A stretch of DNA of 64,000 nucleotides from contig CAWKGA010000006.1 of assembly GCA_963849095.1 (NCBI GenBank), positions 1 through 64,000 on the forward strand, in the 5' to 3' direction. Within the stretch, counting starts at the first letter, position 1, and every line of letters starts with the position of its first letter. Below, piece by piece: positions 1-7,752 of this stretch. A program made the position numbers and the translations under genes. The notes beneath the pieces were generated by a model. That model saw only the letters and a program-made list of their open reading frames with translations, was not told where the DNA came from and did no database searches. The DNA comes from JASHUC01 sp963849095. Lineage in GTDB: Bacteria; Pseudomonadota; Gammaproteobacteria; Steroidobacterales; Steroidobacteraceae.

Positions 1-686
1 AAGAAGCCCTTGTGCTGCCGCTCCGCGCCCGTGAAGCTGCCGCGCTCGTGGCCGAACAGCTCGCTCTCGATCAGCTGGGGAGCGACGGCGCCGCAATTGA
101 GCGGCAGGAACGGCGCCTCGCGGCGCCGGCTCAAATCATGCAGCGTCTGCGCCGCGAGCTCCTTGCCCGTGCCGCTCTCGCCGATCAGCAGAACCGTCGC
201 AGAGGTCGGTGCGACCCGGCTCAGCTGGTCGTACACGACCTGCATGCGCGGCGAGCTGCCGAGAATGCGGCCGAACCGCCCGAGCTTGCGCAGCTCCTCC
301 CGCAACTCGCCGATCTCGTGCTGTAGAGCGGAGGTCTTCTTCGCGTGGCGCAGCACGGCCTGCACGCGCTCGAGATCCGCGGGCTTCACGAGGTAGTCGC
401 TCGCGCCGGCGCGCAGCGCCGCGACGGCGCTGTCGACCGTCGCATGTCCCGTCACGACGATGACCTCGGTGGCGTCGGGCTTTTCAAGCTCGCGCAGCAG
501 CTCGATGCCTTCGCCGTCGGGCAGTCGCAGATCGGTCAGCAGAACGTCGGGCCGCTGGCGGCCGAGCTCGATGCGCGCCTCGCGCAGTGACTGAGCGCGC
601 GAGACCGTGAATCCCTCCATGCGGGCGACTTCCTGCAGCCACTCCACTACGTCGGGATCGTCGTCCACAATCAGCGCATGTGCCAT
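1..686 (-). CDS. Sigma-54-dependent NtrC-family response regulator (3' end outside window)
   Basis: This is a two-component activator of sigma-54 RNA polymerase, truncated by the left window edge. The N-terminal receiver domain starts MAHALIVDDDPD and shows the acidic pocket, a phospho-acceptor Asp in LLTDLRLPDG and the conserved Lys in YLVKP. The AAA+ domain follows with Walker A GESGTGKE and the sigma-54 contact loop, here GSFTGA rather than the usual GAFTGA. The central domain end and the DNA-binding Fis-type helix-turn-helix lie beyond base 1. The ATG at 686 is preferred because a GAGG sits about 6 nt upstream; an in-frame ATG at 716 is possible. No partner histidine kinase lies on the visible side. 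It lies close to rpoN and to two sigma-54-like promoters (2000, 2632), so it is a candidate activator for them, but that is inference. Confidence 0.92.
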   Translation of the reverse strand, partial: MAHALIVDDDPDVVEWLQEVARMEGFTVSRAQSLREARIELGRQRPDVLLTDLRLPDGEGIELLRELEKPDATEVIVVTGHATVDSAVAALRAGASDYLVKPADLERVQAVLRHAKKTSALQHEIGELREELRKLGRFGRILGSSPRMQVVYDQLSRVAPTSATVLLIGESGTGKELAAQTLHDLSRRREAPFLPLNCGAVAPQLIESELFGHERGSFTGAERQHKGF

Positions 687-1013
687 GTCAGCCTCGCCGG
701 TTCCGGAATGACTCATCTTTTTCAATCTCTCTCGGCGCCCGATGTTGCATGCATTCGCGAGCGCTGTGTAGTCGTCGCGCGCCGGAGACAGGAATGATCG
801 ACGCTTGTGCGTGAGCCTCTGCTCAGGGAGAAAGCTTCTTCGGATCGGGCCTGATCGTGATCGGCGTACTGGCGGCGGGGAGTCGCGATCGACCGTCGCA
901 GGCGACGCGTGCCACTGAGCGTACCATGGCGCGGCATCGAACGCCGGGATGGACAAAGGCGGCGCCCTCTCCAAGGGCTGCACGCCGTCCCGCTCCCGCG
1001 TCTGCGGCCACCG

Positions 1014-1337
1014 TCAGCCCCGCTCGCCTGCAACGGGCACGCTCAAATTCTGGTCGACCGGGAACGTGAGGTGGTACAGCGAGGCAACTCCGCGCGTGCC
1101 GAACCGGGCGATGAAGTGGCGCTCGAGCGGCGTCCCCGGCGACACCCCGAGGCCGAGGCGCGCCGCAATGGGCCGCACCGGGACGAGCACCAGCAATGCA
1201 CACAGGCCGAGCGCGAAGAGGACCATGGGCCGAGCGAGGCTCGAACCGAGCGCGCCCTCGGTCACGAGCGCAAACCGTGCCACGCTCCCGCGAGTATGCC
1301 GGCCGCGAAGCAGATCACGGCCGCGCTGACGGGCCAT
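1014..1337 (-). pseudogene. C-terminal remnant of a CPA1-type Na+/H+ antiporter
   Basis: The frame encodes a hydrophobic helix (LFALGLCALLVLVPVRP) followed by ERHFIARFGTRGVASLYHL. This resembles the conserved C-terminal 'FGPRGIGSLYYL' segment of NhaP-type proton antiporters. The frame stops early. The next frame continues with RAGLTVAA, which resembles the following family segment, so a frameshift is likely. No upstream transmembrane portion is recognisable. I read it as a decaying gene end. The identification rests on one remembered motif, so confidence is moderate. Bases 717-1013 hold no convincing gene apart from this tail. Confidence 0.45.
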
Positions 1338-1452
1338 CGAACCTGTGAGCGGGACGAGGACATGGAGCCGAGCCCACCCTATGCGATCCGAGCCCCCGCC
1401 AGACCCGCCACGTCACGACGGTTTTGCACCGCATTGTATAATTTACAATGCC

Positions 1453-1911
1453 TCAGCTCTGGAAGTGGGCCGCTTCTCGCCTCTGCAGGCCGTCGATCTC
1501 GTCGAGGCGATCCGCGGTGCGATCGGCCTGCAGGCTGACGGTGCGGCGGATGCGCTCGGGGAGGTAGCCGCCCACCGCCTCCGTGTAGCGCGTGAGCGCA
1601 CGCCGTTGAGCGCGCCACCAGGCCTCGATGAGGGCCGCGTCCGTCGGGCCCACGAGCGCCGCACTGAGGACGAGCCACGCCCGTCGCGCCCGCGCCGCGA
1701 CCGTCCCCGAGGTAACGGGGCTCCCACCCAGCGAAAGAACAAGCGCTTGCAGCTCATCCCCCAAGCGGCTCCACTCGTCGCATCGCTGGCACAACAGCGC
1801 GCGCAAATCGGAGCTTGCGGCGCGCGCGCTGCAGATTCGGCAGGATTCCTCTCCGTCGCGACAGACGCGCGTGAGCTGATTGAGCGTGCGGATCGTCTTT
1901 TGCATGAGCAT
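1453..1911 (-). CDS. PA2169-type four-helix-bundle protein (DUF2383-like)
   Basis: This encodes a 152-aa soluble, all-helical protein. It matches the pattern of the DUF2383/PA2169 family: an N-terminal helix ending near an Ile/Cys-rich turn, then ELQALVLSLGGSPVTSGTVA, then an Ala/Arg-rich helix with WLVLSAAL, and a final long helix reaching the C-terminus. The family has a ferritin-like four-helix fold. It is often seen near stress genes, and its molecular function is unknown. Two ATGs (1911 and 1905) are possible. Transcription runs away from the sigma-54 promoter region on the other strand, so the two units are divergent. Confidence 0.75.
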   Translation of the reverse strand: MLMQKTIRTLNQLTRVCRDGEESCRICSARAASSDLRALLCQRCDEWSRLGDELQALVLSLGGSPVTSGTVAARARRAWLVLSAALVGPTDAALIEAWWRAQRRALTRYTEAVGGYLPERIRRTVSLQADRTADRLDEIDGLQRREAAHFQS

Positions 1912-1999
1912 CGGCCGCCTCGCCGTCCGGGATTACGCTATTTACCGGCTCAAGCAAGCACGAACTGTGCCCATGCCGCTCGCCGCTCAAGGCTTCATC

Positions 2000-2015
2000 T
2001 GGCACGGGCCTTGCA
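2000..2015 (+). promoter_or_regulatory. Consensus sigma-54 (-24/-12) promoter
   Basis: The sequence TGGCACG, four bases, TTGCA matches the consensus TGGCACGN4TTGCW at every defined position, with the -24 GG and -12 GC correctly spaced. The predicted start point is near 2026. No protein gene on this strand begins before the intrinsic terminator at 2117-2150. The promoter therefore predicts a short RNA or an attenuated leader. rpoN itself lies about 0.7 kb downstream. Confidence 0.75.
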
Positions 2016-2025
2016 CTCCTTTACT

Positions 2026-2150
2026 CGCCGGGAATAGGGCTTGCGTCTCTCCCGAGTGCCGAGTTTCGAACGCCGCGGCACGGGCCGCGGCGGTTTCAAC
2101 CGAAGACCCCCCGTTTGGCGGGCTGTGGTGCGACCAGCCCGCTTTTTTTT
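2026..2150 (+). ncRNA. Candidate sigma-54-dependent small RNA (about 125 nt)
   Basis: The boundaries are inferred from the sigma-54 promoter at 2000-2015 and the terminator ending at the T tract 2143-2150. The interval can fold. ACTCG pairs with CGAGT near the 5' end. A 7-bp GC stem (GCCGCGG/CCGCGGC with a CACGGG loop) lies near 2071-2090. The terminator hairpin follows. C-rich stretches that look unpaired (around 2046-2053 and 2107-2112) could contact G-rich ribosome-binding sites. No start codon with a ribosome-binding site opens a plausible reading frame within it. The alternative is an attenuated 5' leader for the 98-aa gene at 2210. Confidence 0.5.
2117..2150 (+). terminator. Rho-independent terminator
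   Basis: An 8-bp perfect stem GCGGGCTG/CAGCCCGC (2118-2125 and 2135-2142) encloses a 9-nt loop and is followed directly by eight T (2143-2150). It is one of the strongest intrinsic terminators in the window. It ends the short unit that starts near 2026. Confidence 0.9.
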
Positions 2151-2209
2151 GCCCGGTCCATAACCCGCCCGATTGCGGCAGTTGCGCGCAGCCTCCGATT
2201 GGAGTTCAA

Positions 2210-2506
2210 ATGTGCCGCATGGATGGGGAGCACCTGGAAGCCATTCACCAGGCTCTGAGCGCGGTGCAGCAGGCCGTGCTCACCATGACGTTTCCGAGCT
2301 GCGACCAGCTCGACGTGGTCGAGCTCATCGACCGAGTGGAATCCGAGCTGCACTCTCACCGCCCGAACGTGCCGCTCATGTGCACGTTCCTCAATTCCAT
2401 CGCGCGGAGCCTGCGCGCCCAGCCCGAAGCGCGCGACGCCTGCCTCACCATCGAGGGTGCGATCGGCGCCGCGGGCATGCCGAGCACGTGGCAATCGGGG
2501 ATCTGA
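2210..2506 (+). CDS. Small hypothetical protein, 98 aa
   Basis: I do not recognise this protein. The ATG at 2210 has a GGAG 9 nt upstream, which makes it a better start than the longer upstream-open frame. The product is soluble and mildly acidic, with two predicted amphipathic helices (HLEAIHQALSAVQQAVL and QLDVVELIDRVESEL) and a C-terminal helix rich in Ala and Arg. It has no signal peptide. It sits between the terminator at 2150 and rpoN, about 180 bp before rpoN, on the same strand. It could be expressed by read-through of that terminator or from its own promoter. Codon usage looks native, so it is probably real. Confidence 0.6.
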   Translation: MCRMDGEHLEAIHQALSAVQQAVLTMTFPSCDQLDVVELIDRVESELHSHRPNVPLMCTFLNSIARSLRAQPEARDACLTIEGAIGAAGMPSTWQSGI

Positions 2507-2631
2507 GGCGATAATCGGTCCAGCGCTCGCGCTGACCTTCTTACACATCCTTGCAAGTTTTCCTGTCAGTGGCGCCAGGCACGCCTCGCCCTCGAGTGGC
2601 TGCTGCGCCGCGTGAGCGCCCACGATGCGAT

Positions 2632-2647
2632 TGGCATAGGTGTTGCT
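2632..2647 (+). promoter_or_regulatory. Probable sigma-54 promoter in front of rpoN
   Basis: TGGCATA, four bases, TTGCT keeps the invariant GG and GC at the right spacing and differs from consensus at two positions (C to T and G to A at the end of the -24 box). A start near 2659 would leave a leader of about 28 nt before the rpoN ATG at 2687. This suggests that RpoN activates its own gene. Confidence 0.5.
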
Positions 2648-2686
2648 GTAGATCGGTTGGTTCGCCGCAAAGGAACTCACCGCACA

Positions 2687-4045
2687 ATGACCCATGCCGT
2701 AATGGGGCTGCGCCTGAAGCAGCAGCTCACCTTGACGCCCCGGCTGCAGCAGTCCGTGAAATTGCTGCAGCTGTCCGCCCTGGAGTGCGTCCAAGAACTG
2801 AACCAAGCCATCGCGCAGAATCCGTTCCTGGAGGAGGCGCTGGAGAGCGCCGACGCAGGCTCCCCGGAGGAGGACGCGGAAGATTCGACGGGGAGCGAGG
2901 ACCTGGACTTCTCGGGGGTGAGCGTCGGCGGGCCGAGCGAGGACGCGCCCGACTGGACGGAGTGGACCGCCGCGCCCTCCACGCTGCGCGGCCAGCTGCG
3001 CGAGCAGCTGCTCTTGCATGGGCTCGCGGAGCGCGACTACGCGCTCGCGAACCTGATCATCGATGCGCTCGACGACGATGGATACCTCCGCCAGCCGCTC
3101 GCCGAGCTCGCCCTCATGGCGCCGAGCATCGCCCCCGGCGAGCTCGAGACCGCGCTCAGGATCGTGCAGACTCTCGAGCCGAGCGGCATCGCGGCGCGCG
3201 ACCTCGTGGAATGCTTGCACCTGCAGCTCAACGCGCTCAACCGCGAGACGCCCGGACGCGCGCTCGCAATGGAGATCGTCCAAGGCAAGCTCGAGCTCGT
3301 CGCCGCGCGCGACCACGAGCGCCTGCTGAAGGAGCTCGGCTGCACCGAGGAGCAGCTGCGGACCGCCATCGATCTGATCCGCAGCCTCGACCCGCGGCCG
3401 GGCTCGAAGCTCGGGTCGTTCGAGCCCCGGGCGATCGTCCCGGATGTGATCGTGAGGAAGGAGAAGCGGCGCTGGCTCGTCTCCATCAACTCCGCGATCT
3501 ACCCGCGCATCCGGGTGAACCAGCAGTACGCCGAGCAGTTCCGGCAGGTGCGCGAGGGCGAGACCGCGCTCCTCGCGCAGCACCTTCAGGAGGCACGCTG
3601 GCTGGTGCGCAACCTCGAGCAGCGCTTCCTCACGATTCAGCGCGTGGCGGAGGCCGTGGTCGCGCGGCAGCGCAACTTCTTCGAGTACGGCGATCTCGCG
3701 ATGCGGCCGCTCACGTTGCGCGAGATCGCGGACGAGCTCGGACTGCATGAGTCGACCGTGTCCCGCGCGACGAGCCACAAGTACATGGCGACGCCGCGCG
3801 GAGTCGTGGCGTTCAAGCGATTCTTCTCGCGCCAGCTCGCCACCACGAGTGGCGGCTCGTGCTCGGCGACGGCGATCCGCGCGCTGCTGCGCGAGTTCAT
3901 CGCCGCGGAGGACCGGCGCAACCCTCTGTCGGACGTGCAGCTCACCGAGCTGCTCGCCGATCGCGGCGTCAAGGTCGCCCGCCGCACCGTCACCAAGTAT
4001 CGCCGCTCCATGCAGCTGCCTGCGGTGGACTTCCGCCGCGCGTGA
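2687..4045 (+). CDS. rpoN: RNA polymerase sigma-54 factor RpoN
   Basis: The protein (452 aa) is the alternative sigma factor that recognises -24/-12 promoters and needs an AAA+ activator. The N-terminal Gln-rich activator-contact region is clear (LKQQLTLTPRLQQSVKLLQL). A short acidic Region II follows at about residues 50-85. The core-binding domain comes next, then the helix-turn-helix with HESTVSRATSHKYMATPRG. The RpoN box near the C-terminus reads ARRTVTKYR. The ATG at 2687 is chosen because AAAGGA lies upstream and the family N-terminus fits; an ATG at 2612 would lie upstream of the predicted sigma-54 promoter. The usual neighbours (lptB before, hpf and ptsN after) are absent. The gene is either relocated or a second copy. 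Confidence 0.95.
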   Translation: MTHAVMGLRLKQQLTLTPRLQQSVKLLQLSALECVQELNQAIAQNPFLEEALESADAGSPEEDAEDSTGSEDLDFSGVSVGGPSEDAPDWTEWTAAPSTLRGQLREQLLLHGLAERDYALANLIIDALDDDGYLRQPLAELALMAPSIAPGELETALRIVQTLEPSGIAARDLVECLHLQLNALNRETPGRALAMEIVQGKLELVAARDHERLLKELGCTEEQLRTAIDLIRSLDPRPGSKLGSFEPRAIVPDVIVRKEKRRWLVSINSAIYPRIRVNQQYAEQFRQVREGETALLAQHLQEARWLVRNLEQRFLTIQRVAEAVVARQRNFFEYGDLAMRPLTLREIADELGLHESTVSRATSHKYMATPRGVVAFKRFFSRQLATTSGGSCSATAIRALLREFIAAEDRRNPLSDVQLTELLADRGVKVARRTVTKYRRSMQLPAVDFRRA

Positions 4046-4096
4046 GCCCCGAAGCGCTGGGCGATCTCGATGCGGCGCCAAGGCGGTGGGCGCGCC

Positions 4097-4321
4097 TTAC
4101 CTCAGCTCGGCTGCCGATGCGCCCGCGACCGGCTGCCAGATCACGTGGTTGCGTGCGAGACGCATCGCGTAGCGCACTGCGGCGCTCCGGTCGTCAAAGG
4201 AGGCGATCTCGTGCGCGGGATCGACGTAGACACGCCAGGTGTTGAGCGGGCCTGGCGACACCCGATAGACCGCCGACTGCATGGGTCTTCGCACCGTCGT
4301 TCTCGAATCCTGGAAGAACAT
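4097..4321 (-). CDS. Small DUF2188-like protein, 74 aa
   Basis: This is a short soluble protein whose core (WRVYVDP, then EIASFDDRSAAVRYAMRLAR) resembles DUF2188-type single-domain proteins. In those, a beta strand is followed by an Ala-rich helix that ends in Arg. The ATG at 4321 has GAGGG about 7 nt upstream; an ATG 13 codons later is less well supported. It is convergent with rpoN, with a gap of about 50 bp. Function is unknown, and the family resemblance is weak because of the short length. Confidence 0.55.
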   Translation of the reverse strand: MFFQDSRTTVRRPMQSAVYRVSPGPLNTWRVYVDPAHEIASFDDRSAAVRYAMRLARNHVIWQPVAGASAAELR

Positions 4322-4464
4322 CCGCGCGCCCTCGTGGCGCAGCTGCTAACGGGCGAGCAAGAAGCAGGCCCGAGCGGCCGGGCACGGCGGCTGCTACGAC
4401 GGTGCCCGCTTAAGGGGGGGTGGCCGTACCCGGGAATGTACGCGGAAGGCCCTTGGGAGGGCCG

Positions 4465-5061
4465 ATGGACTCAGGCGAAAGCGATCACAACGTGACCGAG
4501 GAGATGGTGTCGCTGGTGCCGCAGCTGCACAACTTTGCGCGCTCGCTGTGCCGCGACGGCGTGCGTGCGGACGATCTGGTGCAGGAGGCGCTGCTGCGTG
4601 CGTTCGACAATCTCGAGCGCTTCACGCCCGGCACGAACCTCAAGGCCTGGCTCTTCACGATCGTGCGCAACGAGCACTACTCGCAGCTGCGGCGGCGCAA
4701 GTTCGAGGCGTACGACGTGTCGGGCGACCAGCTTCCGGAGCCGAGCGTGCCGCCGGACCACGACGGCGAGCTCGAGCTGCGCGACCTCAATCGCGCGCTC
4801 GACGCCTTGTCGCCGGGCCAGCGCGCTGCGCTGATCCTGGTGAGCGCGAGCGGCTTCTCGTACGAGGAGACCGCATCGATCTGCGGCTGCGCGGTCGGCA
4901 CCATCAAGAGCAGGGTGGCGCGTGCTCGCACCGCGCTGCTCGCGATGCTCGAGGGCCGTCTGCCGGCCCCATCGCGCGACACGCCGTACGCGGCGAGCTC
5001 CGCGTTCGGGGTGGCGCCGGAGCTCATCCGGTGCTCTGCAGCCCCTGGGCGATGCCGTTGA
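4465..5061 (+). CDS. ECF sigma factor, EcfG/ECF15-like
   Basis: The protein (198 aa) has sigma region 2 with DDLVQEALLRAFDNLERF and NLKAWLFTIVRNEHYSQLRR. Region 4 carries LILVSASGFSYEETASICGC and GTIKSRVARAR. These blocks read like the EcfG group, the general stress sigma factors that are normally released by PhyR from the anti-sigma factor NepR. No NepR- or PhyR-like gene is next to it here. The ATG at 4465 has GGGAGGG upstream. The C-terminal 30 residues after the region 4 helix are atypical. The 3' end overlaps the convergent ppc gene by 38 bp. Confidence 0.88.
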   Translation: MDSGESDHNVTEEMVSLVPQLHNFARSLCRDGVRADDLVQEALLRAFDNLERFTPGTNLKAWLFTIVRNEHYSQLRRRKFEAYDVSGDQLPEPSVPPDHDGELELRDLNRALDALSPGQRAALILVSASGFSYEETASICGCAVGTIKSRVARARTALLAMLEGRLPAPSRDTPYAASSAFGVAPELIRCSAAPGRCR

Positions 5062-7747
5062 CGCTCGCGAGCAGCGCCTCGAACAGATCGCGGTCCTCCC
5101 TCGCGGACGCGCGCCAGCGCTCGAGCAGATCGATCTGCATGAGGTTCATGGGATCGACATAGGGGTTGCGCAGCTGGATCGCGCGCTGCAAGGTTGCATC
5201 GCCGTCGAGCAGCTTCCCCTCGCGCTTGACCTCGATCACGCGCTCGCACGCCCGATCGTATTCAGCGCGAATGTCCGCGAAGAACCGGTGCAGCTCCGCA
5301 GGCGCAAGGACGTTGTAGGCACGAGCGATGTCGAGGTCCGCGCGCGCCAGAGTCGCCTCAACGTCATCGATCAGCGTGCGAAGAAAGAAGAGACCGTCGT
5401 ACGCCTCCCGGACCGCGGCGAGCCCGTGCCGCGCGATCGCCTCGGTGAGTCCGCTACCCGCCCCGTACCAGGCCGGGAGCAGGTGGCGGGACTGCGCCCA
5501 TGCGAAGGCCCAGGGCACCGGGCGCAGGGACTCGAGCCCCTCGCGCTCCGAGCGGTAGGCGGTCCGCGAGCCGATCTGCATCCTCTCCACAACGTCGATG
5601 GGGGTCACACGGCGGAAGTATTCGTAGAAGGCCGCATCACCGTACACGAGCTGCTGGTAGGCGGCTCGGCCGGCGTCCCCGACGGTCGCCGCGCAGCGCA
5701 GGTGCGCGGCGGACTCCTCGGGCCTCCACCCGCGCCGACCCGGCGTGCAAAGCGCAAGGGCGTTGAATGCGCGCTCGAGCGTGCGCATGGCGATCGGATT
5801 GAGCCCGTAGCTCTGGTTCACGACCTCGCCCTGCTCCGTGATGCGCAGCACCCCGTTCAGCGCTTCCGGCGGCGCCGCCCGCACCAGCGTATCGATGCGC
5901 CCGCCCCCGAGCGCGACGCTGCCGCCGCGGGCGTGAAATATCACGTGAGGCTCACCCGCCTCGGCGAAAGCCCGGGCGAGGCCGCGCTGCGCGCGCTGCG
6001 TCGCGAGCCGCGACGCGGTGAGGCCCCCTTCCTTGTTGCTCTCCGCGTATCCGATCACGACACATTGGCGGCCGCGCGACTCGAGGTGGCTCCGATAGAG
6101 CGGATCGGCGAGCAGCTGGCGCATGACCTCTCCGCTTCGCTCCAGGGTGCCGATCGACTCGAACATCGGGGCGAAGTCGAGAGCGACCTGCCCGGTGCGC
6201 TTGTCACAAGCCTCCGCCCAGCGTGCGAGCAGCAGCACGCCGAGGATATCGTCCGTGTCGGCGGCCCCGCTCACGATGTAATAGCCCACGGCATCCGATC
6301 CGTAGCGATGCCGGCCCTGCAGCAGCGCTTCGAAGACGCCGAGTGCGCGCTTGCCGAGCGGGTCGAGCTCGACGCGCGGCCCGGTGTCCCGCTCGATGGC
6401 ATGGGCGAGCAGACGATGGCGCTCGGCGCTCGGCCGGGCGCTCCATCGCGGGTCGTCGAGCCCCCGCGCGAGGACCTCGTGATGCACGGCGCTCTCCTGA
6501 CGCACGTCGAGCGTCGCCAGGTGGAACCCGAACGTATCGATGCGGCGGAGCAGCTGCCGCACGGAGTGATGGCCGGCGTTCCAGCCCCTGTTGGCGCGCA
6601 GGCTCTCGGCGATGAGCCGCACGTCCGCGCGTAGCTGCGCGGCGTTCTCGTAGGCATTGGCGCGGCCCTCGAAGGTATTGCGCAGGCGCGCGCCGATCTG
6701 CGCGAGGAACACCCGGTAGGGCATGCGGTCGTGGCGCGCGGGAGTGATCGAGCGGGAACCCGGCAGCAGCGTCGAGTACTCGTCGATGCGCTTGGAGAGC
6801 CCCGAGGAGACGCTGATCCGGCTCGCGCTCTGCGACAACGTCTGGGCAAGCGAGTTGCACTCCTCGTAGTAGGCGCCGAGGATCAGCTGCTGCTGGCGCG
6901 CAAGGGTCTCGCGTATGGCCTTGCCATGGACGTCGGGATTGCCGTCCATGTCACCGCCGACCCACGAGCCGAAGCGCACGACGGGCGGCAGCTCGAGCGC
7001 GTCGGCGTCAACGCCGTAGAGCTTCGCGAGCGCCTCGGCGATCTCCTCGTAGAACGCGGGGACGACGCGATAGAGAACCTCTCCCAGATAGAAGAGCACG
7101 TGCTCCCGCTCGTCCGCGACGGTCAGCTTCTCGCGGGGATGCTCCTCAGTCTGCCAGCCGGCGGTGATCTCCTGGCGGACGTGGCCCCACAGGCTCCGCA
7201 CCTCGTGCGGGGCGAGCGTCGGATCGAGCCGGCTCGAAAGCAGCCGGGCCACCCGCTGCTGGCTGCGCAGGATCGTGCGGCGTATCGACTCGGTGGGGTG
7301 CGCGGCGAACACGGGCTCGATGCGGACCCGCCCGATGAGCTCGAGCACCTCCTCGAGCGAGAGTCCCTCGGCCTTCAAAGTCGCAAGCGCATCCTCGACG
7401 CCGCGAGGCTGCGGCCGGGCGCTCTCATCGAGAAAGTACTGGCGGCGGCGGCGGATGCGGTGCACCTTCTCCGCAAGGTTGACTGCCTGGAACCAGGTCG
7501 AGAAGGCCCGCACCAGATCGCGAGCCTCGGCCGGCGGGCGTCCGCGCACGCGTGCTGTGAGCTCGGTGGCCGCCGCGCCGTCTCCCTCCCGGCGCCGGAT
7601 CGCGAGCACGCGGTCCTGCTCGACGGTGTCGAGCAGCTGCGCCCCGCCCTGCTCGCGCAGCATCTCGCCGATCAGCTCGCCGAGCGCATGCACGTCCTCG
7701 CGCAGGGCCTCGTGCTTCGGCGGAAAATGAATCTCGGTTCTGCGCAT
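5024..7747 (-). CDS. ppc: Phosphoenolpyruvate carboxylase
   Basis: The enzyme (907 aa) carboxylates PEP to oxaloacetate to refill the TCA cycle. Catalytic motifs are in place: FAAHPTES with the active-site His near residue 150, GYAESNKEGG, FHARGGSVALGGG, and the C-terminal NGIAQGLQSTG that closes the active site. Length is normal for the bacterial family. The ATG at 7747 lies 5 bp after the stop of the upstream antiporter gene, so the two are probably co-transcribed. A longer open frame upstream in the same phase is only the shadow of the antiporter gene. Confidence 0.97.
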   Translation of the reverse strand: MRRTEIHFPPKHEALREDVHALGELIGEMLREQGGAQLLDTVEQDRVLAIRRREGDGAAATELTARVRGRPPAEARDLVRAFSTWFQAVNLAEKVHRIRRRRQYFLDESARPQPRGVEDALATLKAEGLSLEEVLELIGRVRIEPVFAAHPTESIRRTILRSQQRVARLLSSRLDPTLAPHEVRSLWGHVRQEITAGWQTEEHPREKLTVADEREHVLFYLGEVLYRVVPAFYEEIAEALAKLYGVDADALELPPVVRFGSWVGGDMDGNPDVHGKAIRETLARQQQLILGAYYEECNSLAQTLSQSASRISVSSGLSKRIDEYSTLLPGSRSITPARHDRMPYRVFLAQIGARLRNTFEGRANAYENAAQLRADVRLIAESLRANRGWNAGHHSVRQLLRRIDTFGFHLATLDVRQESAVHHEVLARGLDDPRWSARPSAERHRLLAHAIERDTGPRVELDPLGKRALGVFEALLQGRHRYGSDAVGYYIVSGAADTDDILGVLLLARWAEACDKRTGQVALDFAPMFESIGTLERSGEVMRQLLADPLYRSHLESRGRQCVVIGYAESNKEGGLTASRLATQRAQRGLARAFAEAGEPHVIFHARGGSVALGGGRIDTLVRAAPPEALNGVLRITEQGEVVNQSYGLNPIAMRTLERAFNALALCTPGRRGWRPEESAAHLRCAATVGDAGRAAYQQLVYGDAAFYEYFRRVTPIDVVERMQIGSRTAYRSEREGLESLRPVPWAFAWAQSRHLLPAWYGAGSGLTEAIARHGLAAVREAYDGLFFLRTLIDDVEATLARADLDIARAYNVLAPAELHRFFADIRAEYDRACERVIEVKREGKLLDGDATLQRAIQLRNPYVDPMNLMQIDLLERWRASAREDRDLFEALLASVNGIAQGLQSTG

Positions 7748-7752
7748 ATCGG

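Noticed and set aside
1262..1363. 33-aa hydrophobic ORF (minus strand)
   Set aside because: It has one helix (VICFAAGILAGAW) but no good ribosome-binding site and overlaps the antiporter remnant in another frame; more likely part of that decay than a gene.
2096..4081. 661-codon open frame antisense to rpoN
   Set aside because: Composition is Arg/Ala/Leu/His-rich with no domain. It exists because GC-rich third positions remove stops on the opposite strand. rpoN is certain here.
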